Below, piece after piece: positions 7,690 through 17,062 of a DNA stretch of 64,000 nucleotides. The position numbers and the translations under genes are program-made. The DNA is from an uncultured Pseudomonadota bacterium (GTDB lineage: Bacteria > Myxococcota_A > UBA796 > SXON01): positions 1-64,000 of the forward strand of contig CAIXRH010000014.1 in the NCBI GenBank assembly GCA_903921785.1, written 5' to 3'. The notes below the pieces were generated by a model. That model was not told the origin of the DNA. It saw only the letters and a program-made list of their open reading frames with translations, and did no database searches. Positions within the stretch are counted from its first letter, which is position 1, and every line of letters starts with the position of its first letter.

Positions 7690-9234
7690 ATGCCCTACGA
7701 CTGGACCAGCCCCCCCCGCGGCGACGCCGTCGCGCTGATCTCGGTGTACGACATCGAGAACAACGCGGTGCGACAGCTCGCGGCCGGGCTGCGGGCGAGA
7801 GGGCGCCGCGTCGTCGAGGTCTACTTCAAGGACTGGCGGAACAACCGGTTCGAAGAGCCGATCGACGCCGAGCTCAAGAGCCTCCTCCACGTCCTGCAAC
7901 GGGAGCGGGTCGGCCTGGCCGCCTTCAGCCTCCGGGCGAGCGCCTACGAGGCCGTGGTCCGGCAGCTCGCGGGGTACGTGCGGGGGCACACCGGCCTCCC
8001 GATCGTCGTCGGCGGCTGGCACCCCACGGTGCGGCCGGAAGCGGTCATCCCGTTCGCCGACGCGATCGTCCGCGGCGAGGCCGACACCACGTTCCCGACC
8101 TTCATCGAACGGTTTTTCGCCAACGACCCGGCCCTTCCCGAGAGCCTCGGCACCTGGGTGAACGCCGGTGGCGCCGTCCACAAGAACGCCCCCGCCCCGC
8201 TGGTCTCCCCGCTCGACGCCCTCCCCTGGCGCGACTATACCAGCGTCGACAAGTGGGTCATCGACCGGCATTCGGTGCGGCAGGGCGATCCCATGGCTGC
8301 CGACCCGCTGTTCCAGGTCCTCTGCAGCCTCGGCTGCATCCAGGAATGCAGCTTCTGCCACAACAGCTTCGACGACGGGGCGCCCGGCGCGCGCCTGCGT
8401 TTTCGAAGCGTGTCCTCCGTCCTCGACGAGCTGGCCGCCCGCCGCAAGGCCAACCCCACGATCCGCCGCGTCCGCTTCGACGACGAGATCTTCGGCATCG
8501 ACCGCCGCTGGCTCCGCGAGTTCGCCGAGCGGTATCCCAAGGAGGTCGGTCTGCCGTTCGACTTCCTCACGGAGCCCACCGTGGTCAGCGAAGAGTACGC
8601 GGAGCTCCTCGCGAAGGCCGGCGCCGCGTGGGTGCACATGGGCATCCAGAGCACCGAGGAGGTGAACCGGGACAAGCTCGCGCGTCGCGCGAACCGGGAC
8701 ACCACGCGAGCGGCCGTGGAGCGACTCAGCAAGCACGGAATCCGCATCCGCTACCTCACGATGGTGGACATCCCGGGCGTGAACGAAGCGCAGAAGCGCG
8801 AGCTCTTCGAGTTCTTCCAGGCGCTCCCCCGCCCCTGGGACCTCTACCTGTTCTCCCTGACCCACTTCCCCGGCAGCCGCATGGTGGAGGACCTCCTCCA
8901 CGACGGCGTGCTGGACCCGAGCGAAGTGGAGGGCGCCGCGCACAAGACCTTCTCGCAGTACCGCGTGGAGCTGAGCTGGCCGCGCGACCCTGAGGACACC
9001 TGGTGGATCGCGCTCTACGTGATGCAGGCGAGCGGCGTGGTTCCCCGACGCCTCCTCGGTGCACTGGCGAAGTCGGGGTTCGCGAAGGACGCGCCACGTC
9101 CCGTGGTCCTCGCCGCCCATGGCGCCACGCTGGCGAAGACCGCCCGGGTGGCGGCGCGAATGGTCCGCAACGGGGAGCTCACCCCGACGTTGGTCAAACG
9201 CTGGTGGAACCCCCTCGCCATGGTCACGATGTAG
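7690..9234 (+). CDS. B12-binding-domain radical SAM protein
   Basis: This 514-aa cytoplasmic protein has an N-terminal cobalamin-binding-like domain (residues ~10-150, including VVGGWHPTVRPEAVIPFADAIVRGEAD, typical of this family). A radical SAM core follows with C216-x3-C220-x2-C223 (CIQECSFC) to bind the [4Fe-4S] cluster that cleaves S-adenosylmethionine. Segments such as RFDDEIFGIDRRWL and GIQSTEEVNRDKLARR match the BchE/MiaB-like subgroup often annotated as B12-binding radical SAM enzymes. The substrate cannot be deduced. It lies 46 nt after the HEAT-repeat gene on the same strand, with no obvious functional link. Confidence 0.88.
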   Translation: MPYDWTSPPRGDAVALISVYDIENNAVRQLAAGLRARGRRVVEVYFKDWRNNRFEEPIDAELKSLLHVLQRERVGLAAFSLRASAYEAVVRQLAGYVRGHTGLPIVVGGWHPTVRPEAVIPFADAIVRGEADTTFPTFIERFFANDPALPESLGTWVNAGGAVHKNAPAPLVSPLDALPWRDYTSVDKWVIDRHSVRQGDPMAADPLFQVLCSLGCIQECSFCHNSFDDGAPGARLRFRSVSSVLDELAARRKANPTIRRVRFDDEIFGIDRRWLREFAERYPKEVGLPFDFLTEPTVVSEEYAELLAKAGAAWVHMGIQSTEEVNRDKLARRANRDTTRAAVERLSKHGIRIRYLTMVDIPGVNEAQKRELFEFFQALPRPWDLYLFSLTHFPGSRMVEDLLHDGVLDPSEVEGAAHKTFSQYRVELSWPRDPEDTWWIALYVMQASGVVPRRLLGALAKSGFAKDAPRPVVLAAHGATLAKTARVAARMVRNGELTPTLVKRWWNPLAMVTM

Positions 9235-9318
9235 TGGCTGCGGCTCCGCCGATTCGGATCGTTGGCCGAAGATCGTTGCCAGGCCTCAAGCAATCCTCCC
9301 GCTGACCGATGGGAGGAC

Positions 9319-10818
9319 ATGCTGCTCCTCGCCTCGATCGCGCTCGCCAGTTCTTCGTCGGCCTCCTTTGCCGTCGATTCCGGTGCTTGGAGCGGCGGTA
9401 CGGTGAGCGACGGCGTCTTGGAGATCGCCGATGGCAGCGCCACGCTGGACCTCGGCGTGGTCTCGTCCTTCACCTTTGCGGCGCGGATGCGCCTCGCCTC
9501 CGGCGACCAGTTCAGCGTCGGCACCGGCTCCATCTGCACCTTCACCGCCGACTACACCGGCGCCCAGGCGCTGAGCCTCGACAGCGCGAGCGTCCCCTTC
9601 AACGTGGACGAGCTGGCGTTCACGGCCAGCTCCCAGGCCGTCGTCGAGCCCGACGACCTCTCCGAAGCGGCCGGCGTCGGCGATCCGGACGTGGTCAGCT
9701 TCGGCGGCCAATGGTGGATGTTCTACACGGCCACCGACCTCGGCAGCCTCCCTGCCGTCCACGCAGCCACCTCGTCCGACCTCACCACCTGGACGCGCCT
9801 GGACACGCTGGAGCTGGACGGCGGCGCGGAGCCCACCGCCCTCGACGACGGCGGCACGCTCGTCGTCTACTACGCCGCCGGCGGCACGATCTACCGCACC
9901 ACCACCACCGACGGCACGAGCTTCTCCTTCCCCACCGTCGCCCTCTCCCCGGGTCCGGACTTCGACAGCTCCGGCCTCGGCAACCCGAGCATCCTCCGCG
10001 GCGACGACGGCACGTGGCACCTGTGGTACTCGGTCACCGACTCCGGCGCGACCGGCCACGCGGTGAGCAACGACGGCCTCGGCTTCACCCGGAGCGGCGA
10101 GCTCTCCGCTGACGGCAGCCGTCTCGCCGCCCTCGACGTCACCGACGGGGCCTTCGGCTTCGAAGGCGTCTACACGATGCTCGACAGCGTGGGGTTCTCG
10201 CCGGGCGGGGACGACCCGGAGTTCATCGACGCCACCGCCGACGTCCGCCCCGCCCTGGCGATGAACGACACCTCCTGGAGCGAGGGTGGGTTCGGCTCAG
10301 CCGCGGCGGTCCGCGACAGCGCCGGCCTCACCCTCTTCGTCGACGGGGTCGACGCCGGACAGCGGGTCATCGGCCGGGTCGACACCGCCCCGGCCCCTGG
10401 CGGATGGGGCAGCCTGGTCCTCCGCTGGGACGGCACCACGCTCACAGCGTCCTGGAATGACGGGCCTGACCTCACCTGCGCGCTCAGCAACGTCGGTCCA
10501 TTCGTGGTGACGGCGACGGGCACCGCGGAGCTGGACGAGGTCCGTGTCGACTACTCCGGCACCGCCACCACCGACACGGCGGACACCGGCACCCCGAACG
10601 ACTCGGGCGCCGACACCGCCACAGCCGACACCGGCGACAGCGCCCTGGACTCCGCCGACACCGGCGCCCTCGGCTTCAACGCCGGTGAGTGGCTCGGGGA
10701 GCCCGGCGGCTGCGGCTGCCAGTCCACCTCCCCTCCCCGCGCCACCCCGGTGCTCACCGTCTTCGCCTCTCTCCTGCTGATCCGGGCCGCGCTCGTCCGC
10801 CCGGCGAGGACCGCATGA
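9319..10818 (+). CDS. Secreted beta-propeller (GH43-like fold) protein with C-terminal sorting tail
   Basis: The ATG at 9319 sits behind GGGAGG and starts a signal peptide (MLLLASIALASSSSASFA). Residues ~120-340 show repeated blades such as PDVVSFGGQWWMFYTATD and NPSILRGDDGTWHLWYS, the pattern of five-bladed propellers of the GH43/GH62/GH130 superfamily. Catalytic residues were not verified. A Thr/Asp/Ala linker (~residues 420-460) precedes a C-terminal tail with GGCGCQS, a hydrophobic stretch (VLTVFASLLLI) and a final RPAR. This arrangement resembles MYXO-CTERM cell-surface signals. The 499-aa protein overlaps the next gene by ATGA, so the two surface proteins are translationally coupled. 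Confidence 0.72.
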   Translation: MLLLASIALASSSSASFAVDSGAWSGGTVSDGVLEIADGSATLDLGVVSSFTFAARMRLASGDQFSVGTGSICTFTADYTGAQALSLDSASVPFNVDELAFTASSQAVVEPDDLSEAAGVGDPDVVSFGGQWWMFYTATDLGSLPAVHAATSSDLTTWTRLDTLELDGGAEPTALDDGGTLVVYYAAGGTIYRTTTTDGTSFSFPTVALSPGPDFDSSGLGNPSILRGDDGTWHLWYSVTDSGATGHAVSNDGLGFTRSGELSADGSRLAALDVTDGAFGFEGVYTMLDSVGFSPGGDDPEFIDATADVRPALAMNDTSWSEGGFGSAAAVRDSAGLTLFVDGVDAGQRVIGRVDTAPAPGGWGSLVLRWDGTTLTASWNDGPDLTCALSNVGPFVVTATGTAELDEVRVDYSGTATTDTADTGTPNDSGADTATADTGDSALDSADTGALGFNAGEWLGEPGGCGCQSTSPPRATPVLTVFASLLLIRAALVRPARTA

Positions 10819-13800
10819 CCTTCCTGCTCCTCTGCAGCGCCGCCGCCGGGGCCACCCTCGAGGTCGGCTCCAGCTACGCGACGATCCAGGAGGCGATCGA
10901 CGCGGCCGTGGACGGCGACACGGTGCACATCCCCTCCGGCACCTGGACCGAGGCGGTCAATCTCGGAAACAAGGCGCTGACCCTCCGTGGAGATGGCACG
11001 GGCTCCTCCGGCACCGTGCTCTCCCCGGGCACGGCGACCGACGTCGTGACCATGAACAGCGGCAAGGTCGCCCACCTCGAAGACCTCTCCATCGAGCCCT
11101 ACGGCGCCACCGGCGTGCACCTCGAGCGCGGCGAGCTGCACGTCGCCAACGTCAACATCGTCTCTGCGGGCGACGGTGTCGCGCGGGGCGGCGCCATCTA
11201 TGTGGACGGCGGTGAGCTGGAGCTCACCACGGTGAACATCACCGGCTCGACCGCCGCGTATGGCGGCGCCATCTACGCCACAGGCGGCGCGGTCGTCACC
11301 GGCGCCGGCGTGGACATCCAGGACGGCACTGCGACCTACGGCGGCGGAATCTACGCGGAGGACGCCAGCTCCCTCGACTTCACGCTCCTCACCGTGGACG
11401 GTCCCACCGCCACCTCCAACGGCGGCTTCGCCTACCTGGACGGCGCCGACTTCACCGCCACCGACCTCACCCTGAGCAACCCGGTCGGGCGGAACACCTC
11501 CGGCGTCGGCTTCTACGTGGTCGGCCACGGCTCGCTACAGCTGACCGCCGCGACCCTCTCTGGCGCCGCCGCCACGGGGCGTGCGAGCGGCTACGGCGGC
11601 GGCGCGCTCTACCTGGGGGATGGTTCTTCCGCGACCATCGACGACACCGTGTTCAGCGACAACGTGGCCTGGGACGGTGGGGCGGTGCTCCTCGCCGACG
11701 CCGCGACCGCCACGTTCGACAACGTCCGCTTCGACAGCAACACGGCGGACACCGACGGCGGCGCCCTCCACCTCACCGACGGCGCCACGGCGGAGTGTTC
11801 GGCCTGCGTCTTCGTGGACAACGCCGCGACGGACGGGGGCGCGGTCCTCCTCGCCACGGGCACCCGCCTCACCGACGACGGCGGCGCGTGGACCGACAAC
11901 GAAGCCGCCGGCTCCGGCGGCGCGGTGGCGATGGCCGGGAACGCCCAGCTTGAGCTGAGCAGCTCCACGTTCTCCGGCAACGGCGCGGATGGGGACGGCG
12001 GCGCGATCTTCACCGCCGGCGACGTGCAGCTCGACGACGCGAGCTTCAGCGGCAACCTCGCCCGCAGCGGCGACGGCGGCGCGCTGAGCGGCACCGGCGA
12101 CCTGGTCGCCAACACCACCACCTTCGCGAGCAACGAAGCCCGGGCCGGCAGCGGCGGCGCGGTGTCGATCGGCGGCTCCGGCCGCCTGTCGAGCTGCCGC
12201 TTCACCGACAATTCGGCCCACGACTCCGGCGGGGCCCTCTGGGCGAACGGCGCGGACGAGCTCACCGTCTGGGAAGGAACGTTCTTCCGCAATACCGCGC
12301 GGACGGCCGGCGGCGCCATCGGGACCTCCGCCACCGCCGACGTGGCGATCACCCGCTCGTACCTCCACGGCAACTCCGCCAAGAACGGCGGCGGCGCCTG
12401 GCTCTGGGACGTCTCGTCCAGCGGCACCCTCAGCAACCTCCGCGTCACCGACAACGCCGCCACCAGCGACGGCGGCGGCCTCTGGCTCGACGGCACGGTC
12501 GAGCTCAGCGTCGTCAACAACACCTTCGCCGGCAACGACGCCGCGCGGGACGGCGGCCACCTCTACGCCGACTCCGCGCTCTCCCTCGTCAACAACCTCC
12601 TTCTCTCCGCGGTCGATGGCGGCGGCGCCTACGGCACCAGCGCCACCACCGACCGGTACTACAACCTCGCCTGGGACAACGCCGGCGGCGACTGGAACGG
12701 CTGGAGTGATCCCACAGGAACCAGCGGAAACCTCGCGGTCGACCCCGAGGTGGAGGCGTACACCGCGGACGGCGACGAGACCAACGACGCCCTCTTCCTC
12801 TCCGCCGGCAGCCCCGCGATCGACGCGGGCAGCCCCTCCATCTTCGACTTCGACGGCACCCAGTCCGACATCGGCGCGTTCGGCGGCCCCGACGCCGACG
12901 TGGCCGACGACGACGGCGACGGCTTCTACGACAACGTCGACTGCGACGACGACAACCCGCTGATGAACCCGCGGCAGACCGACGTTCCCTACGACGGCCT
13001 CGACCAGGACTGCGACGGCGCCGACCTCACCGACGTCGACGGCGACGGGTTCGACGCCGCCGTCACTGGCGGCGCGGACTGCCACGACAGCGATCCGGCG
13101 ATCCACCCTGGCGCCACGGAGACCTGGTACGACGGCGTCGACCAGGACTGCTCGGGCGGCAGCGACTACGACCAGGACGGCGACCTCCACGACGCCGCGT
13201 TCCAGCTCGGCGGCGACGACTGCAACGACCTCGACCTCACGATCCACGGCGGCGCGATCGAGATCTGGTACGACGGTGTCGACCAGGACTGCGACGGCCG
13301 CAACGACTTCGACCGCGACAAGGACGGGTTCATCGCGTGGGATCACGGCGGGTCCGACTGCGACGACTTCAACGCGGCCCGCCACCCCGGCAACGTCGAG
13401 ATCCCCTACGACGACCTCGACGAAGACTGCGACGGCGCCGACCTGATCGACGTGGACGGCGACGGGTGGGTGGCCGAGGAAGCCGGCGGCACCGACTGCA
13501 ACGACGCGCAGGCCAGCGTGTACCCCGGCGCCACCGAGGACCCCACCGACGGCTTCGACACCGACTGCGACGGCTTCTCCGAGTGGGATCGCGACGGCGA
13601 CGGCTGGGACGGCACCGACTTCGGCGGCGGCGACTGCAACGACTTCGACGCCGACGTGCACCCCGAGGCCGCGGAGACCTGGTACGACGGCGTCGATCAG
13701 GACTGCGACGGCCGCGACGACGACCAGGACGGCGACGGCTTCCGCCTCGGCGAAGACTGCGACGACGTCGACGCCGCGACCTACCCGGGCGCCCGCGAGC

Positions 13801-14321
13801 GCTGGGACGGCAAGGACAACGACTGCGACGGCTACACCGAGCTCGACGATCGGGACAACGACGGCCTGTCGGACCTCCAGGAGTGGATGCTCGGCACCGA
13901 CCCTGACGACCCCGACACCGACGGCGACACCATGGCCGATGGCGCCGAGTTCGCGGCCGGGCCCGACTTCGACGGCGACCACGTCCCCGACCCGATCGAC
14001 ACCGACGACGACAACGACGGCATCGCCTCGCGCCTGGAGCTGACGGTCGACGTCGACCACGACGGCACCTTCGACCTCGACGTGGACGGCGACGGGATCG
14101 ACAACGCCCGCGACCTCGACGCCGACGCCGACGGCGCCTCCGACGCCGACGAGGGCCAGACCGACTCCGACTTCGACGGGGTCGGCGACTGGGTGGACTT
14201 CCAGGGTGAGCTGGTCGGCGGCGGCTGCGGCTCTCCGTGGGCCACCGGCGCGTTCGCACCCGGCTTCGTACTTGCGCTCTGGCGCCGCCGCGCCGCCCGC
14301 TCCACCCGGAAGGGGGCCTGA
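10815..14321 (+). CDS. Large surface protein: right-handed beta-helix plus MopE-type Asp/Cys repeats
   Basis: The ATG at 10815 overlaps the previous stop (ATGA) and gives a signal peptide MTFLLLCSAAAGATLEV; the ORF track's earlier Met is a shadow. Residues ~20-660 of this 1168-aa protein form a pectate-lyase-like parallel beta-helix (SYATIQEAIDAAVDGDTVHIPSGTW, then many GGAI/GGAL turns like those in Pmp-type proteins). Residues ~695-1015 hold tandem MopE-type repeats (DxDGDG..DCDD...PGA.E..YDGxDQDCDG), which bind metal ions. Next come thrombospondin-3-like Asp repeats and a tail GGGCGSPW / FAPGFVLALW / RRRAAR, a MYXO-CTERM-like signal. Inferred role: calcium- or metal-stabilised cell-surface or adhesion protein. 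Confidence 0.85.
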   Translation: MTFLLLCSAAAGATLEVGSSYATIQEAIDAAVDGDTVHIPSGTWTEAVNLGNKALTLRGDGTGSSGTVLSPGTATDVVTMNSGKVAHLEDLSIEPYGATGVHLERGELHVANVNIVSAGDGVARGGAIYVDGGELELTTVNITGSTAAYGGAIYATGGAVVTGAGVDIQDGTATYGGGIYAEDASSLDFTLLTVDGPTATSNGGFAYLDGADFTATDLTLSNPVGRNTSGVGFYVVGHGSLQLTAATLSGAAATGRASGYGGGALYLGDGSSATIDDTVFSDNVAWDGGAVLLADAATATFDNVRFDSNTADTDGGALHLTDGATAECSACVFVDNAATDGGAVLLATGTRLTDDGGAWTDNEAAGSGGAVAMAGNAQLELSSSTFSGNGADGDGGAIFTAGDVQLDDASFSGNLARSGDGGALSGTGDLVANTTTFASNEARAGSGGAVSIGGSGRLSSCRFTDNSAHDSGGALWANGADELTVWEGTFFRNTARTAGGAIGTSATADVAITRSYLHGNSAKNGGGAWLWDVSSSGTLSNLRVTDNAATSDGGGLWLDGTVELSVVNNTFAGNDAARDGGHLYADSALSLVNNLLLSAVDGGGAYGTSATTDRYYNLAWDNAGGDWNGWSDPTGTSGNLAVDPEVEAYTADGDETNDALFLSAGSPAIDAGSPSIFDFDGTQSDIGAFGGPDADVADDDGDGFYDNVDCDDDNPLMNPRQTDVPYDGLDQDCDGADLTDVDGDGFDAAVTGGADCHDSDPAIHPGATETWYDGVDQDCSGGSDYDQDGDLHDAAFQLGGDDCNDLDLTIHGGAIEIWYDGVDQDCDGRNDFDRDKDGFIAWDHGGSDCDDFNAARHPGNVEIPYDDLDEDCDGADLIDVDGDGWVAEEAGGTDCNDAQASVYPGATEDPTDGFDTDCDGFSEWDRDGDGWDGTDFGGGDCNDFDADVHPEAAETWYDGVDQDCDGRDDDQDGDGFRLGEDCDDVDAATYPGARERWDGKDNDCDGYTELDDRDNDGLSDLQEWMLGTDPDDPDTDGDTMADGAEFAAGPDFDGDHVPDPIDTDDDNDGIASRLELTVDVDHDGTFDLDVDGDGIDNARDLDADADGASDADEGQTDSDFDGVGDWVDFQGELVGGGCGSPWATGAFAPGFVLALWRRRAARSTRKGA
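12903..13860 (+). repeat. Tandem MopE-type metal-binding repeats within the beta-helix gene
   Basis: About eight coding repeats of roughly 33-40 codons run here. Each contains a DxDGDG-like loop, a DCDD/DCND pair, a PGA(x)E turn and YDG(V/L)DQDC(D/S)G. Recurrent DNA words such as GACGGCGTCGACCAGGACTG and GACTGCGACGGC are visible. They are protein-level repeats, not mobile DNA, and could mediate unit gain or loss by recombination. Confidence 0.8.
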
Positions 14322-14323
14322 AC

Positions 14324-15790
14324 ATGCTGCTCCTCGCCCTCTCCACCGCCTTCGCCCTCGACGCCTCCGGCTTCGAGCTCCTCGGCACCTCCGGCGACCC
14401 CGACAGCTTCGCCCGCATCGGCTCGGCACGCGCCAGCCGGTCCGGCTCCTGGGACGCGCTCCTCGGCTTCGGCTACGCGAACGCCCCGCTCGCCGAGTCG
14501 TTCCCCTGGGGCCGCGAGACCGTCCTCGACTCCGTGGGCACCGTCTACGTCGGCGGCTCCTACAGCTTCGGCGGCCTCCGCCTCGACGGCGCCCTCCCCG
14601 TCCACGCGCTGGGCGCGGACCAGACCGGCAGCTTCACCACCACCGGGGACGCCCGCGTCGGCGTGATGGTCCCCGCCTTCGGCGAGTCCGGGCTCCGTCC
14701 CGCGCTCGGGGTCCAGACCAACCTCTGGCTCCCGACCGGCGACGAGACGCACCACCTCGGGAGCATCGGCCCCCGCGCGAGCCTCAGCGCCCTCGCCGAG
14801 AAAGAAGCCGGCCCGTTCACCCTGGTCGCCAGCCTGGGTGCCGAGGTCGGCTACCCGGAGACCGAGCGCAACGTCGTCGCCGAGATCGGCCCGATGTTGG
14901 CGTTGGGCGCCAACTACCGGATCACCGACGCCGCGAGCGCCGGGCTGGAGCTCACCTCCCAGTCGGACATGGGGCTCACCACGTGGCCCGTCGAGGCCAC
15001 AGCCAGCGCCCGCTATCGCCTGCCCACCGGCGCGTGGGCCGCGGTCGGCGGCAGCGCCGGCCTCACCGAGGGCGTCGGCGCCGCCTCCTGGCGCGCCTTC
15101 GTCACGGTCGGGTGGACCTACACTCGGCCCGCCCCGCCCGCGCCGCCGCCCGCCATCGACCCCAACCTCGACACCGACGGCGACGGCATCCCGGACGTGA
15201 CCGACCAGTGCGACGATATGGCCGAGACCTTCGACGGCTTCGACGACGAGGACGGCTGCCCCGAGTTCGACGGCGACGCCGACGGCGTGCCCTTCGAGCG
15301 CGACGTCTGCCCCCGCGACCCCATCCGCCCCGAGCAGGACCCCCGCTACAGCGACGGCTGCCCGAAGGTGGCGGAATTCGCCGGCGATCGGATCGTCATC
15401 ACCCAGGCGATCTTCTTCGCCGAAGGCAGGGCCGAGCTGATGCCCAGCGCCGCGCCGGTCCTGGAGGCCGTGCTCGGCGTCATCGAGCAGCACCCGGAGA
15501 TCCCGTACTTCCTCGTCGAGGGTCACACCAACAGCAACGGCTCCGACGCCTACAACCTCCGCCTCTCCGACGCCCGCGCCTTCGCCGTCATGACCTGGCT
15601 CGGCGACCACGGCGTCCCGAGCACCCGACTGTTGAGCAAGGGCTTCGGCGAGTCGAGGCCCCTGGTGGAGGACGGCTCCCCCGACGCGGAGGCGGTCAAC
15701 CGCCGCGTGGAGTTCCGGGTGGTGAAGATCGAGGACATCCCTCGGGATGCGCGCCGGCTCGACATCCCCGGCGATGTGCGCCAGCGCTGA
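14324..15790 (+). CDS. OmpA-family outer-membrane protein with thrombospondin-3-like loop
   Basis: The ATG at 14324, three bases after the previous stop and behind AGGGGGCC, gives a signal peptide MLLLALSTAFALDASG. In this 488-aa protein residues ~20-275 look like an N-terminal outer-membrane barrel. Residues ~285-340 carry Asp-rich calcium-binding-type repeats (DTDGDGIPDVTDQCDD, DEDGCPEFDGDADG). Residues ~355-475 are an OmpA C-terminal peptidoglycan-binding domain (FFAEGRAELMPSAAPVLEAV, VEGHTNSNGSDAYNLRLSDARA, GFGESRPL, NRRVEFRV). It probably tethers the outer membrane to the cell wall. It closes a four-gene run of surface proteins starting near 9.3 kb. Confidence 0.9.
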   Translation: MLLLALSTAFALDASGFELLGTSGDPDSFARIGSARASRSGSWDALLGFGYANAPLAESFPWGRETVLDSVGTVYVGGSYSFGGLRLDGALPVHALGADQTGSFTTTGDARVGVMVPAFGESGLRPALGVQTNLWLPTGDETHHLGSIGPRASLSALAEKEAGPFTLVASLGAEVGYPETERNVVAEIGPMLALGANYRITDAASAGLELTSQSDMGLTTWPVEATASARYRLPTGAWAAVGGSAGLTEGVGAASWRAFVTVGWTYTRPAPPAPPPAIDPNLDTDGDGIPDVTDQCDDMAETFDGFDDEDGCPEFDGDADGVPFERDVCPRDPIRPEQDPRYSDGCPKVAEFAGDRIVITQAIFFAEGRAELMPSAAPVLEAVLGVIEQHPEIPYFLVEGHTNSNGSDAYNLRLSDARAFAVMTWLGDHGVPSTRLLSKGFGESRPLVEDGSPDAEAVNRRVEFRVVKIEDIPRDARRLDIPGDVRQR

Positions 15791-15796
15791 CCGGCC

Positions 15797-16522
15797 TCAA
15801 GCCCGCCACCGCCAGCCGAACCGCGGCTTTCGGTAGGGAGAGAGTACGCTCTCGACCTGCCCGAGCGCCTCGACCGCGATCCCCGCCTCGCGGAACAACT
15901 GCGCCTGAACCTCGGCCTCCGCAGCCCCCTGGTTCACCACCAGCGCCTCTCCGCCCGGCGCGAGCAGCCGCCGGACCGCGTCGAGGGCGCCAGCGGGGTC
16001 GAACAACGCTGCGGGCAGGCCCCACGCCGCGTGCGGCTCGGGCACGACGAACGGGAGGAACCAGGTGATCCGGGCGTAGCTCCCCTCCCGATCCCGCACA
16101 TCCCCGGCGAAGAAGCGGCAACCCGGGAACCGCGCCGCGATCGTTTCCCCCACGGCCCGGCGGGTGTGCCCGGTGACGTACCGCCGGTGCGCATCGCGCT
16201 CCACGCCGTCCCAGGCGCCCCCGAACGTGGCAAGTCCGGGGAGATAGGCGCCATATTTGCTGCCGACGTCGAGCCCCCGATCGCCCGCGGTCATCGGCCG
16301 GACGAACCGGTCGAGGAGATCGAGCGTGTAGAGCGACTCGTCGCGCTCGACGGGGCCCGTCGCGGCGAGGAGCGGCCCGAGATCGTACCGTTTCCCCAAG
16401 GCGTCCACCCGCAGCCGCGCCTCGCTGGACAGGTCGTCGAGCGTGCTCGGCCCCGGACAGCGCGCCCGCGGCGACCACGTCACCGTCTCCCGGAGCCGGA
16501 ACGCGAGGTCCCCCAGGCTCAC
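15797..16522 (-). CDS. Putative SAM-dependent methyltransferase
   Basis: The ORF track runs on to 17017 through an unrelated region. The most sensible start is a GTG at 16522, upstream of which lies the divergent gene's promoter space; this gives 241 aa. DRGLDVGSKYGAYLPGLATFG resembles motif I of class I methyltransferases but with a weakened glycine pattern, followed by an acidic residue in GVERDAHRRYV. GDVRDREGSYARITWFLPFVV and LAPGGEALVVNQG fit the post-motif strands and 'LxPGG' turn. The family is therefore likely, while activity and substrate are unknown. It is divergent from the small membrane protein at 16550, with only 27 nt between the starts, and converges on the OmpA gene. Confidence 0.65.
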   Translation of the reverse strand: MSLGDLAFRLRETVTWSPRARCPGPSTLDDLSSEARLRVDALGKRYDLGPLLAATGPVERDESLYTLDLLDRFVRPMTAGDRGLDVGSKYGAYLPGLATFGGAWDGVERDAHRRYVTGHTRRAVGETIAARFPGCRFFAGDVRDREGSYARITWFLPFVVPEPHAAWGLPAALFDPAGALDAVRRLLAPGGEALVVNQGAAEAEVQAQLFREAGIAVEALGQVESVLSPYRKPRFGWRWRA

Positions 16523-16549
16523 CGGTGACTCGCCGCGATAGACCGGCGC

Positions 16550-16936
16550 ATGTCGTCCAAGCTGCCCACCGTCCGGGTGTGGTTCCTCTCCGCGATCGCC
16601 ATCGTGATCGTCCTCGTGGTGGGCATGACGATGTCCTACTTCGACCCCAGCGACGCCGTCGACTCGTTGGAGGTCGGAGTCTACCCCGACGGCGCGAAGG
16701 TCTCGGTGGAAGGCGCCACACTCACGGTGCACGTCGGGCAGAAGCAGATGGGCCCCGGCTGGTTCGGGGTGGGCACCTGGCCCTACGACGCCACGTTCCC
16801 CGACGGCACGGCGCTCGAGAACCAGGGTCCGCTGGTGATCCTGGACAAGCACGATCTGCTCGTGCGTTGTGACGCCGCTGCCCACACGTGCGCCGTCGTC
16901 CCCGCACCGAAGCCTGGGGCGGGGTCCGCTCCGTAG
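16550..16936 (+). CDS. Small membrane-anchored protein, unknown function
   Basis: This 128-aa protein has one N-terminal transmembrane segment (WFLSAIAIVIVLVVGMTMSYF, residues ~11-31). A roughly 95-residue extracytoplasmic part follows, ending in a Pro/Ala-rich tail with two Cys (LLVRCDAAAHTCAVV) that could form a disulfide. No family recognised. The ATG at 16550 is used; no better start is visible. It is transcribed divergently from the methyltransferase-like gene, 27 nt away, and has no close downstream partner on its strand. Confidence 0.65.
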   Translation: MSSKLPTVRVWFLSAIAIVIVLVVGMTMSYFDPSDAVDSLEVGVYPDGAKVSVEGATLTVHVGQKQMGPGWFGVGTWPYDATFPDGTALENQGPLVILDKHDLLVRCDAAAHTCAVVPAPKPGAGSAP

Positions 16937-16963
16937 GCCGGCCCCGCGACGGAGGCGGATGGG

Positions 16964-17011
16964 GCGCATCCCCACCCTCGGCGCTTCAAGAGACCGACAA
17001 CGAGCGCACGG
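16964..17011. repeat. Dispersed 48-bp intergenic repeat, copy 1
   Basis: The segment beginning GCGCATCCCCACCCTCGGCG and ending CGAGCGCACGG recurs in inverted orientation at 28313-28360 with 42 of 48 bases identical by hand alignment. Both copies lie between genes, outside coding sequence, so shared protein function does not explain the match. Differences cluster in a 10-base central segment. Confidence 0.75.
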
Positions 17012-17062
17012 TCTCACTTCAACCCACCCTCCGCGCTTCTTTTGCCGGCGGCCGCCGCGGCG

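Noticed and set aside
11535-14429. 964-aa ORF on the minus strand opposite the beta-helix/MopE gene
   Set aside because: It is antisense to a well-supported gene whose Asp/Gly-rich codons produce long Val/Arg-rich shadows. It has low-complexity VAVVVGVDRV-like text and no start context or domain.
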